A DNA stretch of 14,062 nucleotides from Dissophora ornata (GCA_025201705.1 MU617395.1:1-14062); one strand, 5' to 3'. Positions 1 to 9,583 are shown, numbered from the stretch's first letter. Numbers and translations: made by a program. Notes: generated from the letters alone by a model not told the origin.

Positions 1-56
1 CTAATTGAAAAAAAAAAAAAAATTAAAAGTCTAAAAACACACTCTCACTCACTCAC
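1..56 (-). other. Intron 1 of the trehalose synthase-like gene
   Basis: A 56-nt intron in the reverse direction. The donor is GTGAGTGAG (56 downwards). A T-rich tract precedes the acceptor CAATTAG, whose AG falls exactly on bases 2 and 1, so the next exon begins just outside the window. Reading through the donor meets a stop after three codons, which supports removal. Confidence 0.8.
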
Positions 57-1025
57 CTGTTTGCAGAACTGATGATAATGTCCTTCGAAATCTTGATCAT
101 TCACAAACACAGGGATTGAACTATGGTTCACCGCCAGCTCCGCCCGGATATCGCCGCGTGTACGATCCGTCAAAGCATCCGTCGCCATACCCAATGTCCC
201 AATCCAGATCAACTTAGAAAGCTGATCCTCAATCGAATTCACTGCATTCTGTAACCCAATGTTGCCTCCATATGCCTTTTCCACTGTCCATTTCGCATCC
301 GCAAACACTTTGGCGGAATCTGTAGATTTACGTCGTTGCGATAACAGCGCCGGTACTGTGGTCGTTGCTTTACTATTGTTGTCATCCTGTGATGGTGACG
401 ATGATGGTGATGAGGGTAATTGCGTGTCAAGAGATAGTAGTAAGTGATGGTTATCGATTCTTGTCGATGTCCTGCTTCGAGGCTGATTCAGCGCTGGTCT
501 TGGTGCTGCTGCTGGGAAGAGGTCCTCTTTACTTTCAGTCGGTTGGGAGAGGATAGAAGACGGTGCGGTAGAAACCCTCTGTTGCGACGAAAGACGTTCT
601 TGGTCCTTGAGCCGGTCAATCTTGCTCATGATAGGTTTTGGACCCGAACTTGTCATGCCGCCCTCCATTCCACTTCTAAAGTGACTGGGGGAAGCTGGGC
701 CTGGGACAAAGAGACTGGTCGGAATGATGCTGAGGTCTCGGGGAGGTCCTCGACTAACGGATGGAGCAGGCATGGGCGCCGATCCGTGGAGGGCCTCGAG
801 GGCAGGTGAGTAAAGGGACGTTGGGGGAGGGACAGAGACAGGCGTTGGAGCTACTCTGGCAGAGGTGAGGGAACTGGTGCCCCGCTGCCCGAATGAGGAA
901 GAAGTTCTGAATCGACCATCTTTCTCACGAGGAGGGACCTGGAATGAGATTGTGTCGGGGAGGAGGAATGTTGCGACAAGGAGCCGTCCGGTGGTCAGGA
1001 TAGGGCCGTTGTTCTCGCTGACCAT
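57..1025 (-). CDS. Trehalose-6-phosphate synthase complex subunit (Tsl1/Tps3/Tps2-like), first exon only
   Basis: This is the N-terminal 323 codons of a glycosyltransferase family 20 protein of the trehalose synthase/phosphatase complex, a cytosolic complex that makes trehalose from UDP-glucose and glucose-6-phosphate. Residues 13-28 (GRLLVATFLLPDTISF) match the start of fungal Tsl1/Tps3 proteins. About 240 Ser/Pro-rich, probably disordered residues follow. The GT20 fold then starts with IWIGTLGM (about 273) and ends in the window with a hallmark block, IPVFVNDQDFEGHYHQFCKQ (304-323). The ATG at 1025 lies in a good context (CAGCCATGG). The exon ends in phase 0 at CAG|GTGAGT (57/56). The long insert before the GT20 fold points to the Tsl1/Tps3/Tps2 group and not to the compact catalytic Tps1, but the C-terminal phosphatase-like half lies outside the window, so the exact subunit cannot be fixed. 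Confidence 0.85.
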
Positions 1026-1570
1026 GGCTGTTTCTTGTCACCGGAAAAGGGATAAAGGTCGGGGGGGTTGTTGGGTTGTTATGGGCAGAAAAGTATTGGG
1101 GAGGGGCGAGGGCGGGCGAGCCGCGAGAACAAGGGGAATGAGGAACTGGGGAATGAACTGGAGAATGAACTAGAGAATGAGACGAGGAGGACAAAGCGAA
1201 TGACGAAAAAAAAGGGGAGGAAAGGAGGCCGAGGGAAGAGTGGGAGGAGCAGGAAGAGAAAGAGGAAACAGTCGAGCTAAAGAGGAGGCCATGCAATGGG
1301 GGGATAGCGCGGGTACAATGACGACGAAAAAATGAAAGAAAAAGAAAGCGTCCCACGGAGCGAGGTTCGCACCAAAGCCCGATTGATTTCTCAGGGGAGT
1401 GAGTGAGTAGTGAGTAGTCAGTCGCAGTGTCCCACCCAACAGCGAACACGCTTTCCCACAATTCGATTTGGAGGATCTGCATCAACAGTTATGATACAAC
1501 ACCACCCAGCAGTGAACGAATAGGGCTGAACCTTCTTTTTATTGTCGCTCTGTCGTAAAATTGCAATTGA
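1026..1570 (-). promoter_or_regulatory. Leader and promoter region of the trehalose synthase-like gene; 3' flank of MAP1D
   Basis: This 545-bp spacer lies between the ATG of the trehalose gene and the stop codon of MAP1D, both on the reverse strand. The forward strand is strongly purine-rich from about 1080 to 1300, so the trehalose gene transcript would have a pyrimidine-rich leader, as seen upstream of other genes here. No protein or RNA gene was recognised. An antisense frame of 186 codons across it is Ser/Pro/Phe-rich low complexity and is not called. Confidence 0.5.
1145..1180. repeat. Short tandem repeat, 12-bp unit, three copies
   Basis: Three successive copies of a 12-mer are visible: ACTGGGGAATGA, ACTGGAGAATGA and ACTAGAGAATGA. 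A degenerate fourth copy lies just before (1131-1144). The array sits in the purine-rich leader region of the trehalose gene. No function can be read from it. Confidence 0.8.
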
Positions 1571-3201
1571 TCAACCAGTCAGTCGCTCGGCTCCATCTTT
1601 GGTGATCAGAATCTAGACAAAAAAGACCCAAAACAATAGGACGTGAGAACGACGCATCGTCAAAAGAGCAACGCCCTATACTCGACCATTACTCTACTCA
1701 CCGTGTGCTCAAACTGCGCACTACGCCCCCCGTCCACCGTTGCTACGGTCCATTTGTCGGGCCATTGAACGCCCATGGCTGCACCCTGGCAGAACATCGG
1801 TTCGATTGTAAAGATCATGCCCTTCTCCATATTGCCCTCCTCATCGTTGTCTAAATCAGGGTGGGTGGGTGAGTGGGGGGTTTATCTCGCTGTGTTAGCA
1901 TGCACCCTGTGTTCAGATCATATCTGTTTTTGTTGTTTTCGATGTCTTTGTTGTTGTTGTTGTTGTTGTTTTGTTGTTAAATTTGTCATTATTTTAGTGT
2001 TCAACGCGTGTTTACCGTGATGATAGATCAAAGGTAGGCAATGGAATTCTTTGCCGATACCATGTCCCGAAAACTGCTCAGAGACAGTATAGCCGTATTG
2101 ATCCGCGATAGCCTGAATCGTCTTTCCTATCTTGTTCAATGGTACGCCCGGACCACACACCGCAATAGCTGCATCCAATGATTCTTGGGTTCTTTCAACT
2201 AGCTCTCGACCTGCTTGATCTACATTGCCAACAATATATGTTGCTGATGTGTCTCCATGATATCCATTCAAGAACACCTAAGTCAAGAAAAAAAAAACAT
2301 TCATTTCTGTTGGGAAAAAATGCCAAAAAAAAAAAAAAAAAAAAAAAAACGTGTGCCATCCCATCCCATCGACTTACTGTAATGTCAATATTAATGATGT
2401 CTCCATCCTCGAGACAACGGCTAAACGACAAGCAAAAGGAGGAGATAAGAATTTGAAAAGTTCGCGTCATTCCAACTGCCACACAAAAAAAACATATTTC
2501 TCTCTCTCTCTCTCTCTCTCCTTACTTGTCAGGGATGCCATGTGCAATGATGTTGGACACAGAGGTACAGACCGACTTTGGGAAACCCATGTAGTTCAAT
2601 GGTGACGGATATGCATTATTGGCAACGATCGCCTCACGCAAGATCTGGTCAATCTCGTTCGTGCTGACTCCTGGCTGTTGGGTTCCGATTTGATTTTTGA
2701 ATAAATGTTCAGCAAAAAGCCAAAGCCAAAAAAAAAGAGACTCCCACTCCAGCATGACTATTCATTCACCTTGACAAGAGTGCCTCCCAACTCCAGAATC
2801 TTCTTGGCCAACTGTCCCGCTTCCCTACACCCTTCAATCACTTCAGGTCCATTGACCGGCACAGTAGAAGCCCATTCTGAGGAATCTCCTGTGAAAGCAT
2901 AACTGGGTCGTTGGATATGTGCAGGGATCAGGCTGTCAACGTCGGGAGGGATGACACCAAGTCTTAACGAAGTCGGTGAAAGACGAGTGTAACGACCAAA
3001 GGCATTGCGATCGCGAATGTCTCCGCCATGGATGTTCGCGTTTCGAGGTTTGCGAGGATGCTGCGACGTACTCGAGAGGTGAATCCACTTTGTGGCGTGT
3101 TGATTGGGTCGAGCCAACAAGGTCTTTGATCCAGGCGCCGTCCTTGCCAGTGAGAGGAGTGGCGCCCCGCTGCGGGGTAGGAGCTGGTAGAGTCTTGACA
3201 T
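1571..3201 (-). CDS. MAP1D: Mitochondrial methionine aminopeptidase, type 1 (MAP1D-like), six exons
   Basis: This enzyme removes the initiator methionine from new proteins; the N-terminus points to mitochondria. Exons: 3201-2770, 2674-2526, 2420-2378, 2277-2016, 1850-1702 and 1612-1571. They total 1077 nt, giving 358 aa. All introns are GT-AG (89-165 nt). Residues 1-55 are Arg/Ser/Leu-rich without acidic residues, as in a mitochondrial presequence. The peptidase (M24A) domain starts near 110. The five expected metal ligands are visible: D206 (IINIDIT), D217 (GYHGDTS), H280 (GHGIGKEFH), E312 (FTIEPM) and E343 (QFEHT), plus H189 in IIAHGIPD and H287. Several motifs are only complete after splicing, which confirms the junctions. 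The N-terminal zinc-finger region of cytosolic MetAP1 is absent. The ATG at 3201 is the first after an in-frame stop upstream. The OSH3-like gene ends 207 bp upstream on the same strand. Confidence 0.93.
1948..1978. repeat. (TTG)n microsatellite in a MAP1D intron
   Basis: Seven uninterrupted TTG units followed by two more after a small break, inside the 165-nt intron 2015-1851 of MAP1D (CAA repeat in the sense direction). Confidence 0.9.
2325..2349. repeat. Poly-A run, poly-T in sense of MAP1D intron
   Basis: An uninterrupted run of 25 A on the forward strand inside the 100-nt MAP1D intron 2377-2278. In the gene's direction it is a T run upstream of the acceptor CTTGACTTAG. Its exact length may be unreliable in any assembly. 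Confidence 0.9.
2499..2520. repeat. (TC)11 microsatellite in a MAP1D intron
   Basis: Perfect TC dinucleotide run immediately next to the donor site (GTAAGG at 2525) of the 105-nt MAP1D intron 2525-2421. In sense direction it is a GA repeat starting four bases after the donor. Confidence 0.9.
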
Positions 3202-3408
3202 TAGGATCGTTGTAGATGGAAATGAACCGAGCGAGTTGAAAATGGGAGCTTCTTTGATCGCGCTTCACCAGAACAAGTCCCGTAATTATTGAAGTAATAA
3301 AATGCCTGTATGATTTTATTGTGAAAAATGTCGATGGGAGGCGACGACGCGTCTCTCTCTCTCTCTCTCTCTCTATATTAATCTCTCTCTCTTTCTCTCT
3401 ATGCAAAA
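3202..3408 (-). promoter_or_regulatory. Short spacer: 3' end of OSH3-like gene and promoter of MAP1D, with TC tracts
   Basis: Only 207 bp separate the stop codon of the OSH3-like gene from the ATG of MAP1D, so both the 3' end of one transcript and the promoter of the next must fit here. It holds a perfect (TC)11 run (3352-3373) and a second interrupted CT tract (3382-3400). In the transcribed direction these are GA tracts right after the OSH3 stop. No canonical AATAAA was seen on the reverse strand. Confidence 0.5.
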
Positions 3409-6400
3409 CTACCACAGGGTAATCTTCTCATTCCAATCGCCAGTCTCGCGTGCCTCCCAATAACCTCCTTTATATCGCCACGTCTCCCCCTCAGGATCAT
3501 CTGTCTGCTGGTCAGCCGCCCGCTCAAACCAACGCACCTTCCAAGCCTCACCACTTGCCTCCATTGCTTTACGGAGCTCACGCTGACGCTGCTCCACCCG
3601 GAGTTTCTCCTGGTCTGCTTCCTCCACCTGTCCACGCTCAAACAGCGACTGATCAGGACGGAAACGGGTATCAGTCTTTGGCAACTTCTTCTCCAATCCC
3701 TTTGTCAGCTCGTTCAGGTGCATCGTAAAATCCGAAAAACCATAGAACTTTTCATGGTTCGCAGGAGGAGTGTTGACCTTCCAGAGACGTTCAAACTTGT
3801 TGGGTCCCATTTCTTCCATAAGGGATTCACTCCATCGACCTTGAAGAGTTCGCTTCTTGGCCCCACTCGCATCCGTGACTGTTCCCACAACCTCGTTCTT
3901 GGTACCTGAAAAGAAACTAGACTCTTTAAAAGTCAAAACACAGCTCTCACGAGTGGTATGGTTGACCACCTTGAGCTCTCCAGTGTGATCCAGATACTTG
4001 GTGCCGGCCATAAGGTTGCGCATCCATGTCGAGGGTTTGTGGATCGTAAAGTGATCACCAGTCTTGTTAAAGTAGATATGGGTCGTGCTATTGGGGATAA
4101 GTTCCTAGAGATGTATTTTGTCGCGAAAAGCAAGCAACGGTGTTAGCAGCCCATACTTTCTCCATGTAGACTAAAATAACGAGAATGTGAACATACCATC
4201 GATTTGCCCCAGAACTTGGTCTTTGCTCGAGAATCCATCGAAAAGCTCCAATTATGGACAGATTCAGCGTAGCACTAAAAAAAAACATGTTTGTGGGTTT
4301 TTAACAGCATAAAGAATGTCAACATCGATCAAGACTCCACCTGCAAATCCAGAATAAAAAAAGAGCTAGCTAGACACTTACGGCCATGATGGGAGGATAA
4401 TGGCTGACTTTTTCAGAGATAAACTTGAAGCCTATAAACGCGCGTAAAATGAAGATATAAAATAGACACCATGAACGATGAGGAAACAAACAACATTGGG
4501 TAACCAATTGGTGATCCATTATCGTCGCGAGAAAAATGACGCACCTTTCTCAGGGGAGACATATTCAAATGTTTCGCCATGAAGAGGATTGAAGGGCTTG
4601 CGAGCAGCACGCCACTGGGTGGAGGCATACCCACTCACTGCGAATGCCGCCACATAGATCAATCGATCCAAGCTACTCGAGAGTCCAGCAGCCTTGTCCA
4701 GCAATTCGCTATACTCCAGTTCCTCACACAATCGTTGAAGTACGTTGATAGGCTCATTGAGAGACACGGGCATGGCAACAGTCGACAAGTCTTTACCGAC
4801 ATTTTTTCTCAAAATGGATAGCAATGAAATATCCTCTCCAGAAACGGGGGCAGGAAGCACGTTCCTGCGTACAATGGGTTCCTCAACAACGTCACCTGCT
4901 GCGGCAGCAGGCGCTTGTTTCACTGCCGGTGCCTCCTCCTCCTCTTTTACTATCTCTCCGGCTGATTCATCATCGCTCGAGTTGTCATTGTCGTCGCATT
5001 CACCATCGAAATCAGCTTCGAGATCCGACAAATCCGCAGGGGTCAAGTCCGTGGTCAGAACAGCATCGTCTGCATCATAAAAGATATCAGATCCAGTGTG
5101 AACAGACGAAGAGAAGGAGTGGGTACGATCTGATGTCATGGACGTGCGAGTGATGTAAGCTTCCTCCAGCGCTTGTCTAGAAAGAGTTCCTGCGCGGGGG
5201 CTCGACAGGTTCTCATTCTCGGAAAGCAAGGCTCGGAATTGCTTCTCGTTCTTTCCCCACTTTTCAATCTCTGTCCTCATGATTTCGAATGCCTTTTCCT
5301 TGTCGTTCTTGAGCTTTGCAAAGGAGGTTTGAAGTTTTGAGTGAATGCTTTCAATGGATGACTGGGAGGAAGCCACGCTGCCATCACTTGTTGCTGCAGT
5401 GAAAGTAAAAAAAAAAAAAGTATATCATGAGTAGGGTTGGCATTGCTTTTGCACAAAAAACCATCGCCAAATCCATGCCTACATCAACCTACTTCGCTGC
5501 AGTGATGGAATACCAAACTTGCCAAGCTTAAACTTGCCGTTGCTGTTGCCATTGCCATCATTAACGTTAATGGACGATTGGCGCTCCCGGGTAGACTTTT
5601 GCGATGAACCGACAGTAGGCAGACTCTCTGTTTGGACGCGAACCGACTCGAGCTGTTCCTTGATATCAAGGAAACCAGCGTCCATGGCAGACATGATCTC
5701 CTTGAGTTGATCCAACTCGTTGTTGTTGCCGATCCAGCTGCTACGCAGATGGGCTCGCTTCTGAGACGAGTCTCTCATAGTCATGCGATGAACAGTGTCA
5801 TGAGCAGCCCTATCCGAGTTTTTGATAGTTTTCATGACAGCAGTCCATGCGGTATACTCCTCAATGGTCAGAGCCTTGAGATGGTAAAGCATGGTGCCGG
5901 AATCAATATGGATTATATTCGAAGCCTGGGTCACGGTCACGGTCGAGAGCACAAGATGGACCTTGCCACGGCAAGGACTATCGGGCGCTTTGTAGTATGA
6001 AAGCACTCCATTGTCGATCTGGAACCAGCGCTTTGCCCAACCTGTTAACATTTGCGCAAAGCGAATTTATATTGTTAGTCCATGGGGGGATTCTCTTGCT
6101 CCCAAAAATGTCCGTTCTCCTGCGTAGGTGTGGGGAAAAAAAATGGTTGATGGCCCCCCCTCTTCCGTCTGGATTACATATGTACCTTGCATGCGCTTGC
6201 GCTTTTTCTTCAAAAGCCAACCCGACATTGCGCCAGTGTCGTTTGCAGCATGCTTTTTGCCACGCTCTTCCAGCGCAACAAAAAACGTCAGGCGCTTGGA
6301 CGTGTTGATCGAGAATGAATTGTCTGTGTAATTAGAGAGAGATAGAGAAAGATGATTTTTGATTAGTAGCTTGGTATCACAAGCATCACATCACTCTCCC

Positions 6401-7075
6401 GCGTCTTTTTTCGTCTTTTTTTTTTTTTCTTTTTTCGTCTTTTTTTTTTCTTTTTTTTTCTTCCTGCTTTGCCTTCATGGACTCACCAAAAACTAGGACA
6501 TAGCTTCCTTCTTTCTTGACAGTATACTCTCCACGGATAGTGCCCGAGCCCGAATTATAGTGCTGAATAGGCATAATTTCAATCAGGTCCGGATCCTTGA
6601 ATTTGGCCACCGTCTTTTTTCTACGAGCTGAAGGCCGCGACCCAGGAGGCGGGGAAGACTTTGTGCTCTGGCCATCGGCAAGGTCACCAGCATGGTCCTC
6701 GTCATCGCTGGCGGTGTCATTTGAGGCTCTACTGGAGGCATAGTTGCTAGCGTGGCTCGACTTTGGTGGCGAGGTGGAGAGGATGCCATTGGTGTACTGA
6801 CCATGGCTGCTGCTGCCGCCGTCCTGGGAGTGCGAGAAGGTGTGCCTTGAGGAAACAGACTCTGGCCTGGTGGCAGAAGGGGTGACGCTGATGATAGATG
6901 GGGCGAGGGTGTTTGACTTTAACAAGGGTGGGCAAGTATCAAACTTGCGATAGAAGAGACCGAAAGAGATGTTCTTTTTCTTTGTGGAGAAACTCCAGGT
7001 GAGGGTGGTGTCTGGCTGGTCGACATGGACATAGTGTTGAAAGACATCCCTGGGAGGAACCTCGATCTCCTGCAT
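3409..7075 (-). CDS. OSH3: Osh3-like oxysterol-binding protein (GOLD, PH, FFAT-like motif, ORD), seven exons
   Basis: This is a lipid-transfer protein of the OSBP family that should act at ER contact sites. Exons: 7075-6487, 6323-6186, 6041-5493, 5393-4545, 4431-4382, 4274-4197 and 4104-3409. They total 2949 nt, giving 982 aa, close to yeast Osh3. A GOLD domain begins at residue 1, is interrupted by a Ser-rich insert (about 50-160) and closes near YVLVFDNSFSINTSKRL (about 192-208). The PH domain runs 229-317 (SGWLLKKKRKRMQGWAKRWF). A possible coiled-coil region lies at 440-485. An FFAT-like VAP-binding motif follows at 528-535 (DIFYDADD), then an acidic stretch. The ORD spans about 600-982 (KPFNPLHGETFEYV, FWGKSM). 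The OSBP signature reads EKVSHYPP, with Tyr720 where the second His is expected. All introns are GT-AG, 92-163 nt. The ATG at 7075 has context TCCGCCATG. The gene diverges from ALKBH6. Confidence 0.93.
6403..6462. repeat. T-rich tract with interspersed CGTC in OSH3-like intron 1
   Basis: About 60 bases of T runs (up to 13) broken by C, CGTC or similar, inside the 163-nt intron 6486-6324. In the sense direction it reads as A-rich with GACG breaks. The intron frame is open across it, coding a Lys/Glu-rich stretch until a stop at 6388-6386, which probably reflects composition and not coding use. Confidence 0.85.
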
Positions 7076-7935
7076 GGCGGATGAGATGGAGAGAGGATGG
7101 GAGGATGGGATGGAGAAGGATAGAGAAGGATGGGGAAAGGTGAGGATGGAAGAAAAAGGATGAGGAGGATGAGAGAGGAAGAAAAAAAAAGAGGAGATGG
7201 GTCTGGGTTCGGCTTTCTTTTTTTTTCGTGTGGATGTGAGTGATGGTTATAAAAAGAACAGCCGGCTTGCCAGACAGCGTTTGCTCGCACCGGCGGGAGA
7301 GAAGAAAAGGGCTGATTGATCACTCATCCAGCCCATGTCATGTCCCTATCAGTCGGGCCTTGTTCACCCAACAGCGAGTGCAACGTGCCCAGGCACAGAG
7401 TGCGCAGACAGCGCGGGTTGTGTCGGTGGGAACCAACGCCCATGAGAGCGACAGCCCTTGCGACGCCTGCTTCCCTCCTCCCTTCCATACGCTGTACAGG
7501 AACAGTACACAGACTCTGACTGATTGCATTATCGCACTGCTATCATCGCAGCGAATCGCCGTCCTCGCCACGATGACACGATGACATGAATTATAAATGA
7601 ACATGTTGGATGTGCCACAGCTGAGCACTCGAGCCGAAGGGAACTGGGTCTCCACCGCGTACTCCAACCTTAATGTCCTCGGCTGGCCATCCTCCCTCAG
7701 CCTAGGGCTCGTGGTCTTGAATGTGGGCAGAGCGCATGGACAGATGTCTATTTGTCAACAACCGAACAGAGCGTTTGAAAGGACACTTGTGTGGTAATAA
7801 TAATAATTATATCTTCAATCCCTGTTCCTGCAGCTGTCAATGTCAAACACCCGCTAAAACAAGACCTGAGCGACTCATCGCAACACACGTAATCAGCGAA
7901 TCAGTGCTCCTCTCCATTCCACAATTCCCCTCACC
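7076..7935. promoter_or_regulatory. Divergent promoter region between OSH3-like and ALKBH6 genes
   Basis: These 860 bp separate two head-to-head genes. Next to OSH3 (7080-7200) the forward strand is a purine tract rich in GGATG and AAGGA words, so the OSH3 leader is pyrimidine-rich. A TATAAAAA string lies at 7248-7255 and a TTATAAAT string at 7591-7598 on the forward strand, but both are far from the ALKBH6 ATG and I would not call them TATA boxes. The rest (7260-7930) has moderate GC and no frame with family motifs. No tRNA or other RNA gene was recognised. Confidence 0.45.
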
Positions 7936-9428
7936 ATGAGTCGACCCATCATCTCCAACAGACTCACCACTACTCCCCCAGCTATCTACTACCTTCCCAA
8001 TTTCATCACGCGCGAACAAGAGGTCGCCCTGACAGACAAGGCAAGTCACCTGTGCCCATCCATCATCCAACACATACATATATACATTTATTATTTGTTT
8101 GACCACCCGTCGCGACGCTGTTGTTGACATTTGCGTGTTTCTACTACAATCATCATCATCTGTCCAGGTCCTCTCTGCGCCCAAGCCGAAATGGGTATAT
8201 CTCAAGAATAGAAGGTAGTAGACTAGTAGACACGACCCATCGGTCCAGACAACCCGATGGATCGAAAATGGGAGAGCCTTGATTCTCTACCTACATTACA
8301 AAGTGAACGTCTGAACACGGGTGCACCATTAACTTTAACATTTATTTATTATACATATATGCTACACACATGCTGCGTCAAAATCCCATATGTCAGGCTT
8401 CAGAATTGGGGTAATGTGTGTGTTTTGAGCCCTTGAGCATTTTAATGATCTCCTCAATCCTCTGTGCACACCACGCGTTTTTTTGGTTCGCTGCGGTGCT
8501 TTTTTCATTAGACTAAAGCACATATTTTCTCCTGTGGGAGAGGCAGGAATGCTCCTAGCCTATTTTGGGTTATCTATCCCTCTCCACTTGCCATCTTTCA
8601 TGTGCTTTCTTTTTTTTTTTCCTTCCTGGTTTCTTCTTCTTCTTGCGCTACATGTTTTTAACCGGTATCCTTGGTGCATGGACATGTACTTATGATTCGT
8701 ATGTCGGACCTCTCTTTATTGTAGGTGGGATTGTGAATGACAAGGGAATGATTGCAGAGCCCTTGCCGACGTGGTTGTCGGACTTGTTTCCAAGATTCCA
8801 AGAATCAGGCGTGTTTGATGGTCTGGATGCAACGCACCGTGTTCCCAACCATTGTCTTGTGAACGAGTATCTCGCGGGACAAGGTATAATGGTAATGACA
8901 GTGACCCTCCACCCCCACACGTTCTTTGGAGAAAGCACGCGATGCCTTTAATTCGACAACTAATAAGGTTCATTACTGCATGTTTACTACTGGTCCCCCC
9001 CTCCCCAGCCCCACAAGGATGGCCCCGCGTATCTACCCACTGTTGCCACCGTCTCTCTGTCATCACACTGTGTGTTGGAATTTTACAAAGTTTCTGAAGA
9101 GAAGGAGAGCGACGGACAGGAGCATGCGACTGCCTCGTCTCCAACAATCACAGATGACCATCGCAGTCAAGAACCAGAGTTCTCTCTGTTGGTCCAGCCA
9201 CGATCCTTACTGGTACTGAAGGAGGATGTGTATAACAAGTATATGCATGGGATCAGAGAGGCCACCGCGGATGATTTGAGTAAGGGTAACATCCTGAACC
9301 TTGCAGAGGCCCTTCCTGAGGGGATTCCGGAAGAGGGTGCGTTGTTGGAGCGCGGTACTAGGATATCACTCACGTTTAGGATTGTGCAAAAGACGTTGTC
9401 CACCAAAAAGTTCTTCATCCGCCGATGA
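7936..9428 (+). CDS. ALKBH6: ALKBH6-like Fe(II)/2-oxoglutarate dioxygenase, five exons
   Basis: This is an AlkB-family dioxygenase; ALKBH6 is one of the least understood members and is thought to act on alkylated nucleic acid. Exons: 7936-8040, 8168-8214, 8397-8410, 8725-8891 and 9009-9428. They total 753 nt, giving 250 aa, close to the animal protein. The spliced product carries the family blocks PPAIYYLPNFI, APKPKW, LQNWGG, VNEYLAGQGIMPHKDGPAY and VSLSSHCVLEFY. Iron ligands are H113 and D115 (PHKDG) and probably H191 (YMHGI). R229 and R235 (RGTRISLTFR) fit the 2-oxoglutarate binding arginines. Residues 140-178 are a low-complexity insert. Two features are odd: intron 1 is GC-AG and exon 3 is only 14 nt. 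Both are needed to keep the frame and rebuild conserved motifs. The ATG lies in a good context (CTCACCATGA). Confidence 0.92.
8041..8167 (+). other. GC-AG intron 1 of ALKBH6
   Basis: The donor is AAG|GCAAGT and the acceptor CTGTCCAG, 127 nt apart, phase 0. GCAAGT is the classic strong context of the minority GC-AG class. Using the nearby GT (8049) instead would shift the frame and destroy the APKPKW motif of exon 2, so the GC donor is the only choice seen that keeps the protein intact. Confidence 0.85.
8397..8410 (+). other. 14-nt micro-exon of ALKBH6
   Basis: The micro-exon is bounded by TATGTCAG| and |GTAATG. It supplies the last base of an Arg codon, four full codons (Leu-Gln-Asn-Trp) and the first base of a Gly codon. 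Joined to its neighbours it makes RRLQNWGG, a conserved ALKBH6 block. Skipping it would delete that block and shift the frame. Confidence 0.85.
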
Positions 9429-9583
9429 AAAGCGACCGTTAGTCTTAAGGGGTCTTCAAAGGCTCTTGGGTACATAAAGCGCTCACAAGCGCGTAAAAAA
9501 TTTTGCATCCTACTCCCTTTCTGATCTGTAAGTGATTTTTTTTACACCTGCGAATGCATTTCCCCATTCATCTTTTCTTGTTT

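Noticed and set aside
925..1485. Reverse-strand frame of 186 codons upstream of the trehalose gene
   Set aside because: Ser/Pro/Phe-rich translation of a pyrimidine tract; overlaps the true first exon in another frame.
7248..7255. TATA box for ALKBH6
   Set aside because: TATAAAAA lies nearly 690 bp before the ATG, and nothing ties it to a start of transcription.
7338..7667. Reverse-strand 109-codon frame in the divergent promoter
   Set aside because: Cys/Arg/Ala-rich without recognisable motif; no splice or start support.
8049..8050. GT donor (GTCACC) for ALKBH6 intron 1
   Set aside because: It would put exon 2 in the wrong frame and has a poor donor context; the GC donor fits sequence and phase.
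8690..9147. Reverse-strand frames opposite ALKBH6 exons 4 and 5
   Set aside because: Shadows of the forward gene, whose iron-binding and ALKBH6 motifs are clear.
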